Source: Achromobacter insuavis (GTDB lineage Bacteria; Pseudomonadota; Gammaproteobacteria; Burkholderiales; Burkholderiaceae_B). Taken from it: a stretch of 64,000 bases of DNA. Where the stretch lies: contig NZ_CADIJR010000007.1 of NCBI RefSeq assembly GCF_902859645.1, positions 1 to 64,000 of the forward strand, read 5' to 3'. How positions within the stretch are numbered: the stretch's first letter is position 1; every line of letters begins with the position of its first letter. The translations under genes were made by a program, and so were the position numbers. Shown here one piece after another: positions 1 to 7,917 of the stretch. The notes beneath the pieces were generated by a model. That model had not been told where the DNA came from and ran no database searches. It was given only the letters and a program-made list of their open reading frames with translations.

Positions 1-685
1 CGACTTCGCCGCCGCGCTGCAGGCGGCCGGCGCGCCGCTCAAGCAGACCTGCCCGGCCGGGTCCGGCGCCGCCAAGGCCCCCGGCAAGGCCGCCGCGCGC
101 GTCGCCGGCCACTACTACCTGCGCGGCATGCGCGAAGTCGGCAGCGAGTTGCTGCTGTCGCCCGATGGCCGTTTCGATTACCTGATGAGCTACGGCGCGA
201 CGGACATCGAGGCCAGCGGCACCTGGCGCCTGGAGGGCAGGCAGGTGCGCCTGGACACGCCGCCGATCCAGCCGTTCTCGGCGATCGCGAAGGTCGGCGC
301 GGACACGCGGCCGGCCCAGGGCGAAGACCTCACGGTGCGCGTGTACTACGAGGGCCGGCCGGTCAAGGTCGATGTGGCGATGTCGTCGACCAGCGCCGAT
401 TACGCCGGCACGCCGAAGCAGTCGGAAGGCGCCGATGGCGTCAGCGCGCCGATCGCACCGGGCGAGCTCAAGGCGCTGGCGGTGTTCGTGCCGCTGCCTG
501 CCGGCGCGCGCTGGCACAGCGTGGATGTGAGCAAGTCCGATATCTCGTCGCGCGCGTTGCGCATCGATCTGGAACTGCCGGAATCGGCCAGTCGCACACC
601 GTTGCACATGACATTGGCGTTGCGCGAAGACGGCGCGCTGGTGGCCGCGCAAGGCGGGCGCGAACTGCGCTATGAGAAAGAGTAG
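1..685 (+). CDS. C-terminal part of an unrecognised protein (5' end outside window)
   Basis: The reading frame is open from base 2 with no stop before TAG at 683-685, so the gene begins upstream of the window. The visible 227 residues start with an Ala/Gly/Lys-rich stretch containing one Cys. A beta-rich segment follows, around the Met at 128, reading GSELLLSPDGRFDYLMSYG and then GTWRLEGRQVRLDTPP. This pattern of short strands with SPDGRF and G-T-W motifs resembles small secreted or periplasmic beta-sandwich proteins, but I do not recognise the family. No membrane segment is visible in this part. The next gene, sodB, is 130 bases away behind a strong hairpin, so the two are probably separate transcripts. 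Confidence 0.6.
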   Translation, partial: DFAAALQAAGAPLKQTCPAGSGAAKAPGKAAARVAGHYYLRGMREVGSELLLSPDGRFDYLMSYGATDIEASGTWRLEGRQVRLDTPPIQPFSAIAKVGADTRPAQGEDLTVRVYYEGRPVKVDVAMSSTSADYAGTPKQSEGADGVSAPIAPGELKALAVFVPLPAGARWHSVDVSKSDISSRALRIDLELPESASRTPLHMTLALREDGALVAAQGGRELRYEKE

Positions 686-717
686 CGTTTACGCGCGCAA
701 GGCATAAACACATGCTT

Positions 718-745
718 GTTAACCCCGCGCCGCCGCGGGGTTAAC
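718..745. terminator. Perfect 12-bp hairpin after the first gene
   Basis: GTTAACCCCGCG (718-729) pairs exactly with CGCGGGGTTAAC (734-745) around a CCGC loop. No T-run follows, so it may be a Rho-independent terminator of weak type or simply a boundary hairpin. It lies between the unknown gene and sodB. Confidence 0.5.
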
Positions 746-815
746 GCGGTATCCTCGCAGAGTTGCCGATACAATTGAACGGCTTGATCGTGCACTCAAC
801 AGAAGGAACCGACAC

Positions 816-1394
816 ATGGCACATACTCTTCCCCCCCTGCCTTACGAACTGGACGCGCTGGCTCCGCACATCTCGAAAGAGACGCTGGAGTTCCACTACG
901 GCAAGCACCACCAGACCTACGTCACGAACCTGAACAACCTGATCCCGGGCACCGAGTTCGAGACCCTGTCGCTGGAAGACATCGTCAAGAAGTCCTCGGG
1001 CGGCATCTTCAACAACGCCGCGCAGATCTGGAACCACACCTTCTACTGGAACAGCCTGGCTCCCAAGGCCGGTGGCGCGCCGACGGGTAAGCTGGCCGAC
1101 GCCATCAACGCCAAGTGGGGCAGCTTCGACGCCTTCAAGGAAGCCTTCAACAAGTCGGCCGCCGGCAACTTCGGTTCGGGCTGGACCTGGCTGGTCAAGA
1201 AGGCCGACGGCTCCGTCGACATCGTCAACACCAGCAACGCCGCCACCCCGCTGACCACGGCCGACAAGCCGCTGCTCACCTGTGATGTCTGGGAACACGC
1301 CTACTACATCGACTACCGCAATGCCCGTCCCAAGTACCTGGAAAACTTCTGGGCCCTGGTGAACTGGGACTTCGCGGCCAAGAATTTCGCCTGA
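816..1394 (+). CDS. sodB: Superoxide dismutase [Fe], SodB
   Basis: Converts superoxide to hydrogen peroxide and oxygen in the cytoplasm. At 192 residues it has the usual length of FeSOD. The four metal ligands are in their expected places: H27 in [12 protein letters not shown]74 in IWNHTFYW, and D157 and H161 in CDVWEHAYY. The AAGNFGSGW segment, with Gln replaced by Gly near residues 115-123 and Gln at 70, is of the iron-type subfamily. The start ATG is preceded by AGAAGGAA (801-808), and a possible -10 element TACAAT lies at 770-775. A strong terminator follows, so it is monocistronic. Iron versus manganese use is inferred from sequence type only. Confidence 0.96.
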   Translation: MAHTLPPLPYELDALAPHISKETLEFHYGKHHQTYVTNLNNLIPGTEFETLSLEDIVKKSSGGIFNNAAQIWNHTFYWNSLAPKAGGAPTGKLADAINAKWGSFDAFKEAFNKSAAGNFGSGWTWLVKKADGSVDIVNTSNAATPLTTADKPLLTCDVWEHAYYIDYRNARPKYLENFWALVNWDFAAKNFA

Positions 1395-1429
1395 TTCCGC
1401 TGCGCGCCCGGCGCGCACCGCTAGGCCTG

Positions 1430-1462
1430 GGCCCCTCGCGTCGCGAGGGGCCTTTTTGTTTT
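1430..1462 (+). terminator. Rho-independent terminator of sodB
   Basis: GGCCCCTCG (1430-1438) pairs with CGAGGGGCC (1444-1452) and is followed by TTTTTGTTTT. It is a textbook intrinsic terminator 35 bases after the sodB stop. Confidence 0.92.
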
Positions 1463-1506
1463 GGCGCTTTGCAAAACCCGACTGACATCCTGGATTGCAG
1501 TCCAAA

Positions 1507-1535
1507 ATTTTGTATATTGTCGAATCCATTTTGTA
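1507..1535. promoter_or_regulatory. AT-rich direct repeats upstream of the chemoreceptor gene
   Basis: ATTTTGTA occurs at 1507-1514 and again at 1528-1535, exactly 21 bases apart, about two helical turns. The stretch 1500-1550 is conspicuously AT-rich for this GC-rich window. It looks like a promoter with a regulator site, but no regulator can be assigned. Confidence 0.35.
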
Positions 1536-1554
1536 GAAAATGAGAATGAATCTC
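1536..1554. promoter_or_regulatory. Fur-box-like sequence upstream of the chemoreceptor gene
   Basis: GAAAATGAGAATGAATCTC matches the E. coli 19-bp Fur consensus (GATAATGATAATCATTATC) at 14 of 19 positions by my count. It shares GAAAATGAGAA with the better Fur-like box ahead of mntH. It suggests iron control of the downstream gene; this is inference. Confidence 0.35.
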
Positions 1555-1682
1555 CCTCTCTTCCTGGGTACCCGGGAGGAAAGCTGCCGCTATCGTTGAT
1601 GGCAGTCTGCGGCTGAGCCATGGGGCCAACGATCGCGGCATGCCCGCCATAAAACACCGTGGTGTTTGACGGGAAGGGAAGC

Positions 1683-3413
1683 ATGTTGCGGTTTTTTTCG
1701 GGGTTGAATATTGGCGCGCGCATCGGCGGGCGCCTGTCGGGGGGCTTCCTGATGGTGGCGCTGCTGGGAGGCATCATCGGCGCGTTCGGGGTGTGGGGCC
1801 TGTCCCGCATCAACGACATGAACGACCGCATCTTCGATACCGAATTTCGCGGACTCTCGGACATCAAGGAAGCCAATATCAGCCTGATTGCAGCGGGCCG
1901 CGCCCGCAAAAGCTATCTGGCGGCATCCACTGAAGAAGAGCGCCAGACGCTGCGCAAGCAGTTCGACCAGTCGCTCGAGAAGCTCGAGCGCATGCGCGCC
2001 AAGGCCGCCGACACCTTCATCCGCGAGAACGGCAAGCGGCTGCTGGCGCAATTCACGGAAGCCGAAGAGGTCTGGAAGCACGAGTCCATCGAATTCCTGG
2101 AGGATGCGCAGAAGTACCCGTTGGCGCAGGTCGATCCCGAGGCCGCGGCGCTCACCAAGCGCGCGGCGGCGGCGTCGGACAAGGCGGAGAAGCTCATGCG
2201 CGAACTGGCCGCGGCCAAGGAACAGGCCGCCGAGCGGGCCGTGCAGGAAGTCTCCGAGCTGTACTCGAGCACGCGCCTGATTCTGATCGTGCTGTCAGTG
2301 GCCGGCGTGGTGCTTGGCCTGCTGCTGGGCTGGCTGGTGACGCGCGGCATCGTGCGGCCGCTGGGTCAGGCGGTGGCGGCGGCGCGGCGCGTGGCCAATG
2401 GCGACCTCAGCGGCAACATCCAGGTCACCTCTCGTGATGAAACCGGCGACCTGATGGCCGCGCTCAAGGCCATGAACGAGAACCTGTCGCGCATCGTGCG
2501 CGACGTGCGCGACGGTTGCGAGAATATCGCCACGGCGTCGGCGCAGATCGCGCAGGGCAACGCCGACCTGTCGCAGCGCACCGAGGAACAGGCCGCTTCC
2601 CTGGAGGAGACCGCCGCCTCGATGGAGCAGCTGACGAGCACCGTACAGCAGAACGCCAGCAATGCCGGCGAGGCCGAAAAGCTCGTCACCCAGGCTTCGG
2701 CCGTGGCGTCGCGCGGCGGCGAAGTGGTCGATGTCGTGGTGCGGACCATGAGCGAGATCTCCGAGAGTTCGCGCCGCATCGCCGATATCACCAGCGTGAT
2801 CGACGGTATCGCGTTCCAGACCAACATCCTGGCCTTGAACGCCGCGGTCGAGGCCGCGCGCGCCGGCGAGCAGGGCCGCGGCTTTGCCGTGGTGGCGGGC
2901 GAGGTCCGCACCCTGGCGCAGCGCTCGGCCGTCGCCGCCAAGGAAATCAAGGCCCTGATCGACGAGTCCGTGCATCGCGTCGAGGGCGGCACGCGTCAGG
3001 CCGACGAGGCCGGCAACACCATGCGCGAGGTCGTGGAAAGCGTGCGCCAGGCCGCGATCCTGGTGCACGAAATCGCCAGCGCTTCGGCCGAGCAATCCAC
3101 CGGCATCGGCCAGGTCAACCAGGCCGTGGCGCAGATGGATACGGTGACCCAGCAGAATGCCGCGCTGGTGGAGCAGGCCGCCGCCGCGGCCGGCAGCATG
3201 CAGGACCAGGCCGGTCGCCTGTCGCAGCAGGTGCGGCGCTTCAAGGTCGATGCCGGCGTGGTGGCGATGGGCGCCGAGCCGCAGGCCCGGCTGATCCAGG
3301 CCGGCCGGGCCACGCCGCATCCGGCGGCGGTGGCGGCGCGCCAGGAACCGGTGGTGGCGCGTCCGGCCCTCATCAAGCACGGCGCGGACGAGGACGACTG
3401 GTCGTCGTTCTGA
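1683..3413 (+). CDS. Methyl-accepting chemotaxis protein (Tar/Tsr-like architecture)
   Basis: Inner-membrane chemoreceptor signalling through CheW/CheA. From the ATG at 1683 it is 576 residues: TM1 about 19-41, a helical periplasmic sensor of about 155 residues (four-helix-bundle type), TM2 about 197-219, a HAMP domain starting RPLGQAV, and a long cytoplasmic coiled coil. The highly conserved hairpin tip includes IAFQTNILALNAAVEAARAGEQGRG near residue 380-400 (shown here as motif only: NAAVEAARAGEQGRGFAVVA). The protein ends DDWSSF, resembling the xWxxF tether for CheR/CheB found at the end of Tar/Tsr. The ATG is chosen over a GTG at 1659 because GGGAAGGGAAGC directly precedes it. The ligand is unknown. 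A Fur-like box and direct repeats lie upstream. Confidence 0.93.
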   Translation: MLRFFSGLNIGARIGGRLSGGFLMVALLGGIIGAFGVWGLSRINDMNDRIFDTEFRGLSDIKEANISLIAAGRARKSYLAASTEEERQTLRKQFDQSLEKLERMRAKAADTFIRENGKRLLAQFTEAEEVWKHESIEFLEDAQKYPLAQVDPEAAALTKRAAAASDKAEKLMRELAAAKEQAAERAVQEVSELYSSTRLILIVLSVAGVVLGLLLGWLVTRGIVRPLGQAVAAARRVANGDLSGNIQVTSRDETGDLMAALKAMNENLSRIVRDVRDGCENIATASAQIAQGNADLSQRTEEQAASLEETAASMEQLTSTVQQNASNAGEAEKLVTQASAVASRGGEVVDVVVRTMSEISESSRRIADITSVIDGIAFQTNILALNAAVEAARAGEQGRGFAVVAGEVRTLAQRSAVAAKEIKALIDESVHRVEGGTRQADEAGNTMREVVESVRQAAILVHEIASASAEQSTGIGQVNQAVAQMDTVTQQNAALVEQAAAAAGSMQDQAGRLSQQVRRFKVDAGVVAMGAEPQARLIQAGRATPHPAAVAARQEPVVARPALIKHGADEDDWSSF

Positions 3414-3503
3414 ATGGCGCGCCGTTGTGGGCTGGCAGTCAGGCGGCAATGGTAAGGTTGAGCCACTTCTGGTTTCGCCGCCCTTTGCCGCTTGGCCCCG
3501 CTC

Positions 3504-4910
3504 ATGTTCCTGCCCACTCCGCTGCGCCGCATCGCCACCGGTTCCCGCCACTTCCTGCGCCGCAAGCTGCGGCAAACCAACCGCCTGTCGCGCAAGAGCC
3601 TGCAGATGGCGCTGTTGCTAGGCGGCGCGGCGCTGGTCGCGCTGGTGTCGCTGGGCTTTGCCTATCTGGCCGACCGCGCGCTGGAATGGAATCGCGAATG
3701 GGTCGGGCACGCCGGCTGGCTGGCGCTGCTGGTGCTGCCGTGCGCATTGGCCATCCTGCGCTGGGCCACGCTGCGGTTCGCGCCCAACGCCGCCGGCAGC
3801 GGCATCCCGCAGGTCATCGGCGCGCTGTCGCTGCCGCCCGGCGCGAGCCAGCGCAGCCTGGTGTCGCTGGCGCAGGCGTTATGGAAGATTCCCCTGGCGT
3901 TCTTCGGCATGCTGGCCGGCGCCTCGATCGGCCGCGAAGGGCCGTCGGTGCAGGTCGGCGCCGCCGTGATGCTGGCCTGGGGCGATTTCTGGAAACGCCG
4001 CGGCCTGCAGCTGCGCGGCTTCCATGCCAACGAACTGATCGCGGCGGGCGCCGCCGGCGGCCTGGCCGCGGCCTTCAATGCGCCGCTGGCGGGCGTCATC
4101 TTCGCCATCGAGGAGCTGGGCCGCGGCACGGTGCTGCGCTGGCAGCGGCTGGTGCTGATCGGCGTACTGGCGGCGGGTTTCCTGGTGGTGGCGGTGCAGG
4201 GCAACAACCCCTATTTCGGCACCTTTGGCGGCGCGGTGCTGACGCACGGCATGCTGTGGTGGGTGCTGATCTGCGCCGCGCTCAACGGCGCGCTGGGCGG
4301 CATCTTCGCGCGCCTGCTGGGCAAGGGGGCGGCGGGCATGGCGCCCGCGTCCTGGCGCGCCTGGATCCGCGCCCATCCCATCTGGACCGCCTTCGCCATG
4401 GGCGTGGCGCTGGCGCTGATCGGCCTGGCCACGGCCGGCAGCGTCTACGGCACGGGCTACGGCGCGGCCGCCGACCTGCTGTCGGGCGAGACGCAGCACG
4501 CCTTGCCCGCCGGCTTCGGCCTGGCCAAGCTGGCCGCCACCGTGGCCTCGTACTGGGCCGGCATTCCCGGCGGCATCTTCACGCCGGCGCTGACCACCGG
4601 CGCCGGCATCGGCCATCACATCTGGCAGCTGGCGGGCGAGGGCGTGGACCAGCGCGTGCTGGTGCTGGTGTCGATGGCCGCCTTCCTGGCCGCCGCCACC
4701 CAGGCGCCGTTGACGGCCAGCGTGGTGGTCATGGAAATGACGGGCAGCCAACCGATGCTGTTCTGGCTGCTGGTCGGCTCGCTGCTGGCTTCGGGCGTGT
4801 CGCGCCAGTTCTGCCCGCAGCCGTTCTATCACCTCGCCGCCGGCCGTTTCCGGCGCCAGGCCATCGTCGACGCGGGCCGCGCCGCCCGTGCCGGCACACC
4901 CGCGCCGTGA
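3504..4910 (+). CDS. ClcB-like CLC chloride transporter
   Basis: Polytopic inner-membrane CLC protein of 468 residues. The three anion-pore signatures are all present: GSGIPQ (98-103), GREGPSVQ with the gating Glu at 145, and GIFTPALTTGAG near residue 353-364. A second pair of Glu in FAIEEL corresponds to the internal proton glutamate of ClC-ec1, so a chloride/proton antiporter is more likely than a channel; that is inference from family knowledge. No CBS domains follow. An in-frame TTG at 3492 could add four residues; no clear ribosome site precedes either codon. It stands alone, 90 bases after the chemoreceptor, with no visible terminator between. Confidence 0.9.
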   Translation: MFLPTPLRRIATGSRHFLRRKLRQTNRLSRKSLQMALLLGGAALVALVSLGFAYLADRALEWNREWVGHAGWLALLVLPCALAILRWATLRFAPNAAGSGIPQVIGALSLPPGASQRSLVSLAQALWKIPLAFFGMLAGASIGREGPSVQVGAAVMLAWGDFWKRRGLQLRGFHANELIAAGAAGGLAAAFNAPLAGVIFAIEELGRGTVLRWQRLVLIGVLAAGFLVVAVQGNNPYFGTFGGAVLTHGMLWWVLICAALNGALGGIFARLLGKGAAGMAPASWRAWIRAHPIWTAFAMGVALALIGLATAGSVYGTGYGAAADLLSGETQHALPAGFGLAKLAATVASYWAGIPGGIFTPALTTGAGIGHHIWQLAGEGVDQRVLVLVSMAAFLAAATQAPLTASVVVMEMTGSQPMLFWLLVGSLLASGVSRQFCPQPFYHLAAGRFRRQAIVDAGRAARAGTPAP

Positions 4911-4948
4911 GCGCGGGCCGTACGGTGAGTGAACAGCTGCTGGACACC

Positions 4949-4963
4949 GTCCGTTGTGCGGAC
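4949..4963. promoter_or_regulatory. 15-bp palindrome upstream of pcaF
   Basis: GTCCGTTGTGCGGAC is a perfect 5-5-5 inverted repeat about 85 bases before pcaF. It agrees at 9 of 15 positions with the PcaR-type site I recall (GTTCGATAATCGCAC), so it could be an operator for an IclR-family aromatic-catabolism regulator. The assignment is weak. Confidence 0.3.
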
Positions 4964-5047
4964 ATCCGCGGGATGCACCAACTTGGCGCGAAACCGCTGC
5001 GTTAAGATCGTGCGCATCCGATTCCTCCACTTCAATCCGAGCATCTC

Positions 5048-6253
5048 ATGACCGTGCATGCCTATATTTGTGACGCGATTCGCACCCCCTTCGGCCGCTA
5101 CGGCGGCGCACTGGCTTCGGTGCGCCCCGACGACCTCGCGGCCGTAGCCATCAAGGCGCTGGTGGCGCGCAATCCTGGCGTGCGCTGGGAAGAAATCGAC
5201 GATGCCATCCTGGGCTGCGCCAACCAGGCCGGCGAAGACAACCGCAACGTCGCCCGCATGGCCACGCTGCTGGCCGGCCTGCCGGTCGAAGTGCCCGGCG
5301 CCACGGTCAACCGCCTGTGCGGTTCGGGCCTGGATGCCATCGGCAGCGCCGCGCGCGCCATCCGCGCCGGCGAAGCCGGTCTGATGCTGGCCGGCGGCGT
5401 CGAAAGCATGAGCCGCGCGCCGTTCGTCATGGGCAAGGCCGACAGCGCCTTCTCGCGCAACGCCGCGATCTATGACACCACCATCGGCTGGCGCTTCATC
5501 AACAAGCTGATGAAGGCCCAGTACGGCGTCGACTCGATGCCGGAAACCGCCGAGAACGTCGCCGACGATTTCAAGATCAACCGCGAAGACCAGGACCTGT
5601 TCGCGCTGGCCAGCCAGCAGAAGACGGCCCGCGCCCAGAAGGAAGGCTTCTTCGACGCCGAGATCGTGCCGGTCTCGATCGCGCAGAAGAAGGGCGATCC
5701 GCTCGTCGTGTCCAAGGACGAACACCCGCGTGAAACCAGCCTCGAGGCGCTGGCCAAGCTCAAGGGCGTGGTCCGCGAAGGCGGCACCGTGACCGCCGGC
5801 AACGCCTCGGGCGTGAACGACGGCGCCGCCGCGCTGCTGCTGGCCGACGAGAAGGGCGCCGCGCGCCACGGCCTGACGCCGCGCGCCCGCGTGGTCGGCA
5901 TGGCCACCGCCGGCGTCGCGCCGCGCATCATGGGCATCGGCCCGGCGCCCGCCACCCGCAAGGTGCTGGCCCAGACCGGCCTGACGCTGGACCAGATGGA
6001 CGTGATCGAGCTGAACGAAGCGTTCGCCGCCCAGGGCCTGGCCGTGCTGCGCCAGCTGGGCATCGCCGACAACGACCCGCGCGTCAATCCCAACGGCGGC
6101 GCCATTGCCCTGGGCCACCCGCTGGGCGCCAGCGGCGCGCGCCTGGCCACCACCGCGATCAACCAGCTGCACCGCACCGGCGGCCGCTACGCGCTGTGCA
6201 CGATGTGCATCGGCGTGGGCCAGGGCATCGCCCTGATCATCGAGCGCGTCTGA
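5048..6253 (+). CDS. pcaF: 3-oxoadipyl-CoA thiolase (acetyl-CoA acyltransferase)
   Basis: Cytoplasmic thiolase that cleaves 3-oxoadipyl-CoA with CoA to succinyl-CoA and acetyl-CoA, the last step of the beta-ketoadipate (and phenylacetate) pathway. It has 401 residues. The active-site Cys91 lies in NRLCGSGLDA, His357 in GHPLGASGAR, and the second Cys387 in TMCIGVGQG. The N-terminus AYICDAIRTPFGRYGGALA and the INREDQD and NEAFAAQGLAVLR segments are those of PcaF/PaaJ rather than biosynthetic PhaA thiolases. No other pca gene is adjacent, so PcaF and PaaJ roles cannot be separated here. It ends 62 bases before a bidirectional terminator. Confidence 0.85.
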   Translation: MTVHAYICDAIRTPFGRYGGALASVRPDDLAAVAIKALVARNPGVRWEEIDDAILGCANQAGEDNRNVARMATLLAGLPVEVPGATVNRLCGSGLDAIGSAARAIRAGEAGLMLAGGVESMSRAPFVMGKADSAFSRNAAIYDTTIGWRFINKLMKAQYGVDSMPETAENVADDFKINREDQDLFALASQQKTARAQKEGFFDAEIVPVSIAQKKGDPLVVSKDEHPRETSLEALAKLKGVVREGGTVTAGNASGVNDGAAALLLADEKGAARHGLTPRARVVGMATAGVAPRIMGIGPAPATRKVLAQTGLTLDQMDVIELNEAFAAQGLAVLRQLGIADNDPRVNPNGGAIALGHPLGASGARLATTAINQLHRTGGRYALCTMCIGVGQGIALIIERV

Positions 6254-6315
6254 TTTTCGCGACGGCCCCGCTCGTCCGGGGCCGGGCCGGCCGCCGTGGC
6301 GGCGCGGCCAAACGA

Positions 6316-6339
6316 CAAGGGAGCCCGCGGGCTCCCTTG
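6316..6339. terminator. Bidirectional terminator between pcaF and the DUF192 gene
   Basis: CAAGGGAGCCCG and CGGGCTCCCTTG form a perfect 24-base palindrome in the gap between two convergent genes. T-runs are short on both sides. Confidence 0.75.
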
Positions 6340-6361
6340 TTGCGTGAGAAGGCGGGCTGGC

Positions 6362-6811
6362 TCAGGGCAGTCCGTCGATCTTCCTGCCGGCCTTCATGCC
6401 GTGGCTGTCGTACCAGCCCTGCGCCATTTCCAGCGCGTAGCGCACCGGTTTCTTGGAGCAATGGGTGTCGTCGGTCTGGGGCGCCATGTCCTCGATGTTG
6501 ACGATCGTGCCGTCGTCGGCGATAAAAGCGATCGACAGCGGCAAAAGGGTGTTGCGCATCCAGAAGCACTGCACGTCGGGCTGCTCGAAGACGAACAGCA
6601 TGCCGTCGTTGCCGGCCAGTTCCTTGCGGAACATGAGGCCGTCGCGGCGGCTGGCTTCCGTATTGGCGACTTCTGCGCGGATAATATGGATGCCGGCGGC
6701 CAGTTGCGCGATGGGCAGCGTCGGTTGCGGGCCGGTCGGCGTCTGGGCGCCAGCCGTCGCGGGCAGCGCCAGCGTGGCGGCGCCGAGCAGCGCCGCTATC
6801 GTCCCGCGCAT
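6362..6811 (-). CDS. DUF192 family periplasmic protein
   Basis: Small exported protein of 149 residues. The chosen start gives a clear signal peptide (MRGTIAALLGAATLALPATAGA), after which the mature protein carries the DUF192 hallmarks: RRDGLMFRKEL, MLFVFEQP, FWMRNTLLPLSIAFI and VRYALEMAQGW. The molecular function of DUF192 is not established. An upstream in-frame ATG at 6880 would add 23 residues before the signal peptide; neither start has a convincing ribosome site. It is convergent with pcaF and lies downstream of the cold-shock gene, from which a terminator separates it. Confidence 0.85.
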   Translation of the reverse strand: MRGTIAALLGAATLALPATAGAQTPTGPQPTLPIAQLAAGIHIIRAEVANTEASRRDGLMFRKELAGNDGMLFVFEQPDVQCFWMRNTLLPLSIAFIADDGTIVNIEDMAPQTDDTHCSKKPVRYALEMAQGWYDSHGMKAGRKIDGLP

Positions 6812-6917
6812 CGCCGATTTAATGAACGCTGTTTTGAGCAACGCACGACCAACATGAAACAAAGCAGCATTCTTCAGCATAACCAGACGCGGTAATCGCA
6901 GTAATAAGAAAATAACA

Positions 6918-6941
6918 AGGCGGGGCCCGAAAGCCCCGCCT
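6918..6941 (-). terminator. Terminator of the cold-shock gene
   Basis: AGGCGGGGC (6918-6926) pairs with GCCCCGCCT (6933-6941). On the minus strand the stem is followed by TTGTTATTTTCTTATT, so it terminates leftward transcription from the cold-shock gene. Confidence 0.8.
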
Positions 6942-6981
6942 GATAATGGCGCAACCTTACCGTTGCGCTTTAAAGAGTAAC

Positions 6982-7227
6982 TCAGGCAGCGGTGATATTG
7001 AGCGCCTGTTTGCCTTTGGGCCCCTGGATAATCTCGAAAGCCACTTTCTGGCCTTCTTTCAGGGTTTTAAAACCATTCATCTGGATGGACGAGAAGTGGG
7101 CGAACAGATCTTCACCGCCGTCGTCGGGCGTAATGAAGCCGAAACCCTTTGCATCGTTGAACCATTTGACGGTACCCGTCGATTTGGGATTGTCCCCTTG
7201 GACGGCGGTTGCGGTCGTATCAGACAT
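6982..7227 (-). CDS. Cold-shock domain protein, CspA family
   Basis: Single-stranded nucleic-acid binding protein of 81 residues. The fold is identified by [25 protein letters not shown] (given only by its parts: RNP1 KGFGFI at 27-32 and RNP2 LFAHF at 41-45) and by [13 protein letters not shown] at the end. It carries about 15 extra residues before the usual start of the domain ([16 protein letters not shown]). The start is supported by GAGGCAG ahead of the ATG. Divergent from clpS across 226 bases, part of which is likely its long 5' leader. Cold induction is typical of the family but not shown here. Confidence 0.95.
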   Translation of the reverse strand: MSDTTATAVQGDNPKSTGTVKWFNDAKGFGFITPDDGGEDLFAHFSSIQMNGFKTLKEGQKVAFEIIQGPKGKQALNITAA

Positions 7228-7373
7228 GCGGACTGCCTCATTGAATCGTATGTTGACAGAAGGGCATCGCGGCCTAGACCCCTGTCCCCCCTCCGGCCTC
7301 CTGGCAGGTTTTCGATGAATTGAAAACCCCAGAATGCGTGGATAATGCGCCGCTTTTCTTTGCGGAGTCAAGT

Positions 7374-7400
7374 ATGGAAACTACGCATTTCTACGTGTAA
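7374..7400 (+). other. Eight-codon mini-ORF upstream of clpS
   Basis: ATG to TAA encodes [12 protein letters not shown] at 7363-7366 lies seven bases before the ATG, a better ribosome site than clpS itself has. It lies 53 bases before the clpS start. It may be a leader peptide or chance. Confidence 0.3.
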
Positions 7401-7453
7401 TTTTGCGTAAGTTACATGCAAGCCGTCCCCTGATTAAATAGAATAGCCGCCCT

Positions 7454-7768
7454 ATGAGTTCTACCTTGGATACCCAACAAGATTTGGCCGTCGAGAAGGC
7501 GCCGGCCCGCGTCGCGCCGCCTCCGATGTACCAGGTCCTGTTGCTGAATGACGACTACACCCCGATGGAGTTTGTCGTGAAGGTGCTGCAAAAGTTCTTC
7601 AACAAGAATCACGAAGAAGCCACGCGCATCATGCTGCAGGTGCATCACGAAGGGCGCGGCGTCTGCGGCGTCTATCCGCGCGACCTGGCCGCCACCCGGA
7701 TTGCCCAGGTGGCCCAGTATGCGCGGGCGCGCCAGCACCCGTTGCAGTGCGTGATGGAACCGGTCTGA
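7454..7768 (+). CDS. clpS: ATP-dependent Clp protease adaptor ClpS
   Basis: Adaptor delivering N-degron substrates to ClpA/ClpP in the cytoplasm. At 104 residues it has the normal length. The substrate pocket is intact: [10 protein letters not shown] (32-41) and H64 in [10 protein letters not shown], two residues offset from E. coli ClpS. The N-terminal 25 residues are the usual flexible tail. Unlike the common clpS-clpA arrangement, clpA begins 7.65 kb downstream, after an alpha-2-macroglobulin gene and pbpC on the same strand. A bulged GC-rich hairpin without a T-run lies at about 7776-7811, so read-through is possible. Confidence 0.96.
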   Translation: MSSTLDTQQDLAVEKAPARVAPPPMYQVLLLNDDYTPMEFVVKVLQKFFNKNHEEATRIMLQVHHEGRGVCGVYPRDLAATRIAQVAQYARARQHPLQCVMEPV

Positions 7769-7917
7769 ACTCGCAAGAACAGCGCCGCCGGAACAGGCGG
7801 CGTTCTGCTGTACAGGGTTGCAAAGCAGGAACCGCGCACCGAGAAGCGCGCGGCAATATCAGGTCGGCAGCTCCGCCGCAAAGGAGCATCGCATTCGAGT
7901 AGGCGGGGAGGTTTGCC

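Noticed and set aside
7776-7811. GC-rich stem after clpS as a terminator
   Set aside because: The stem is bulged and no T-run follows, so I would not call it a terminator.
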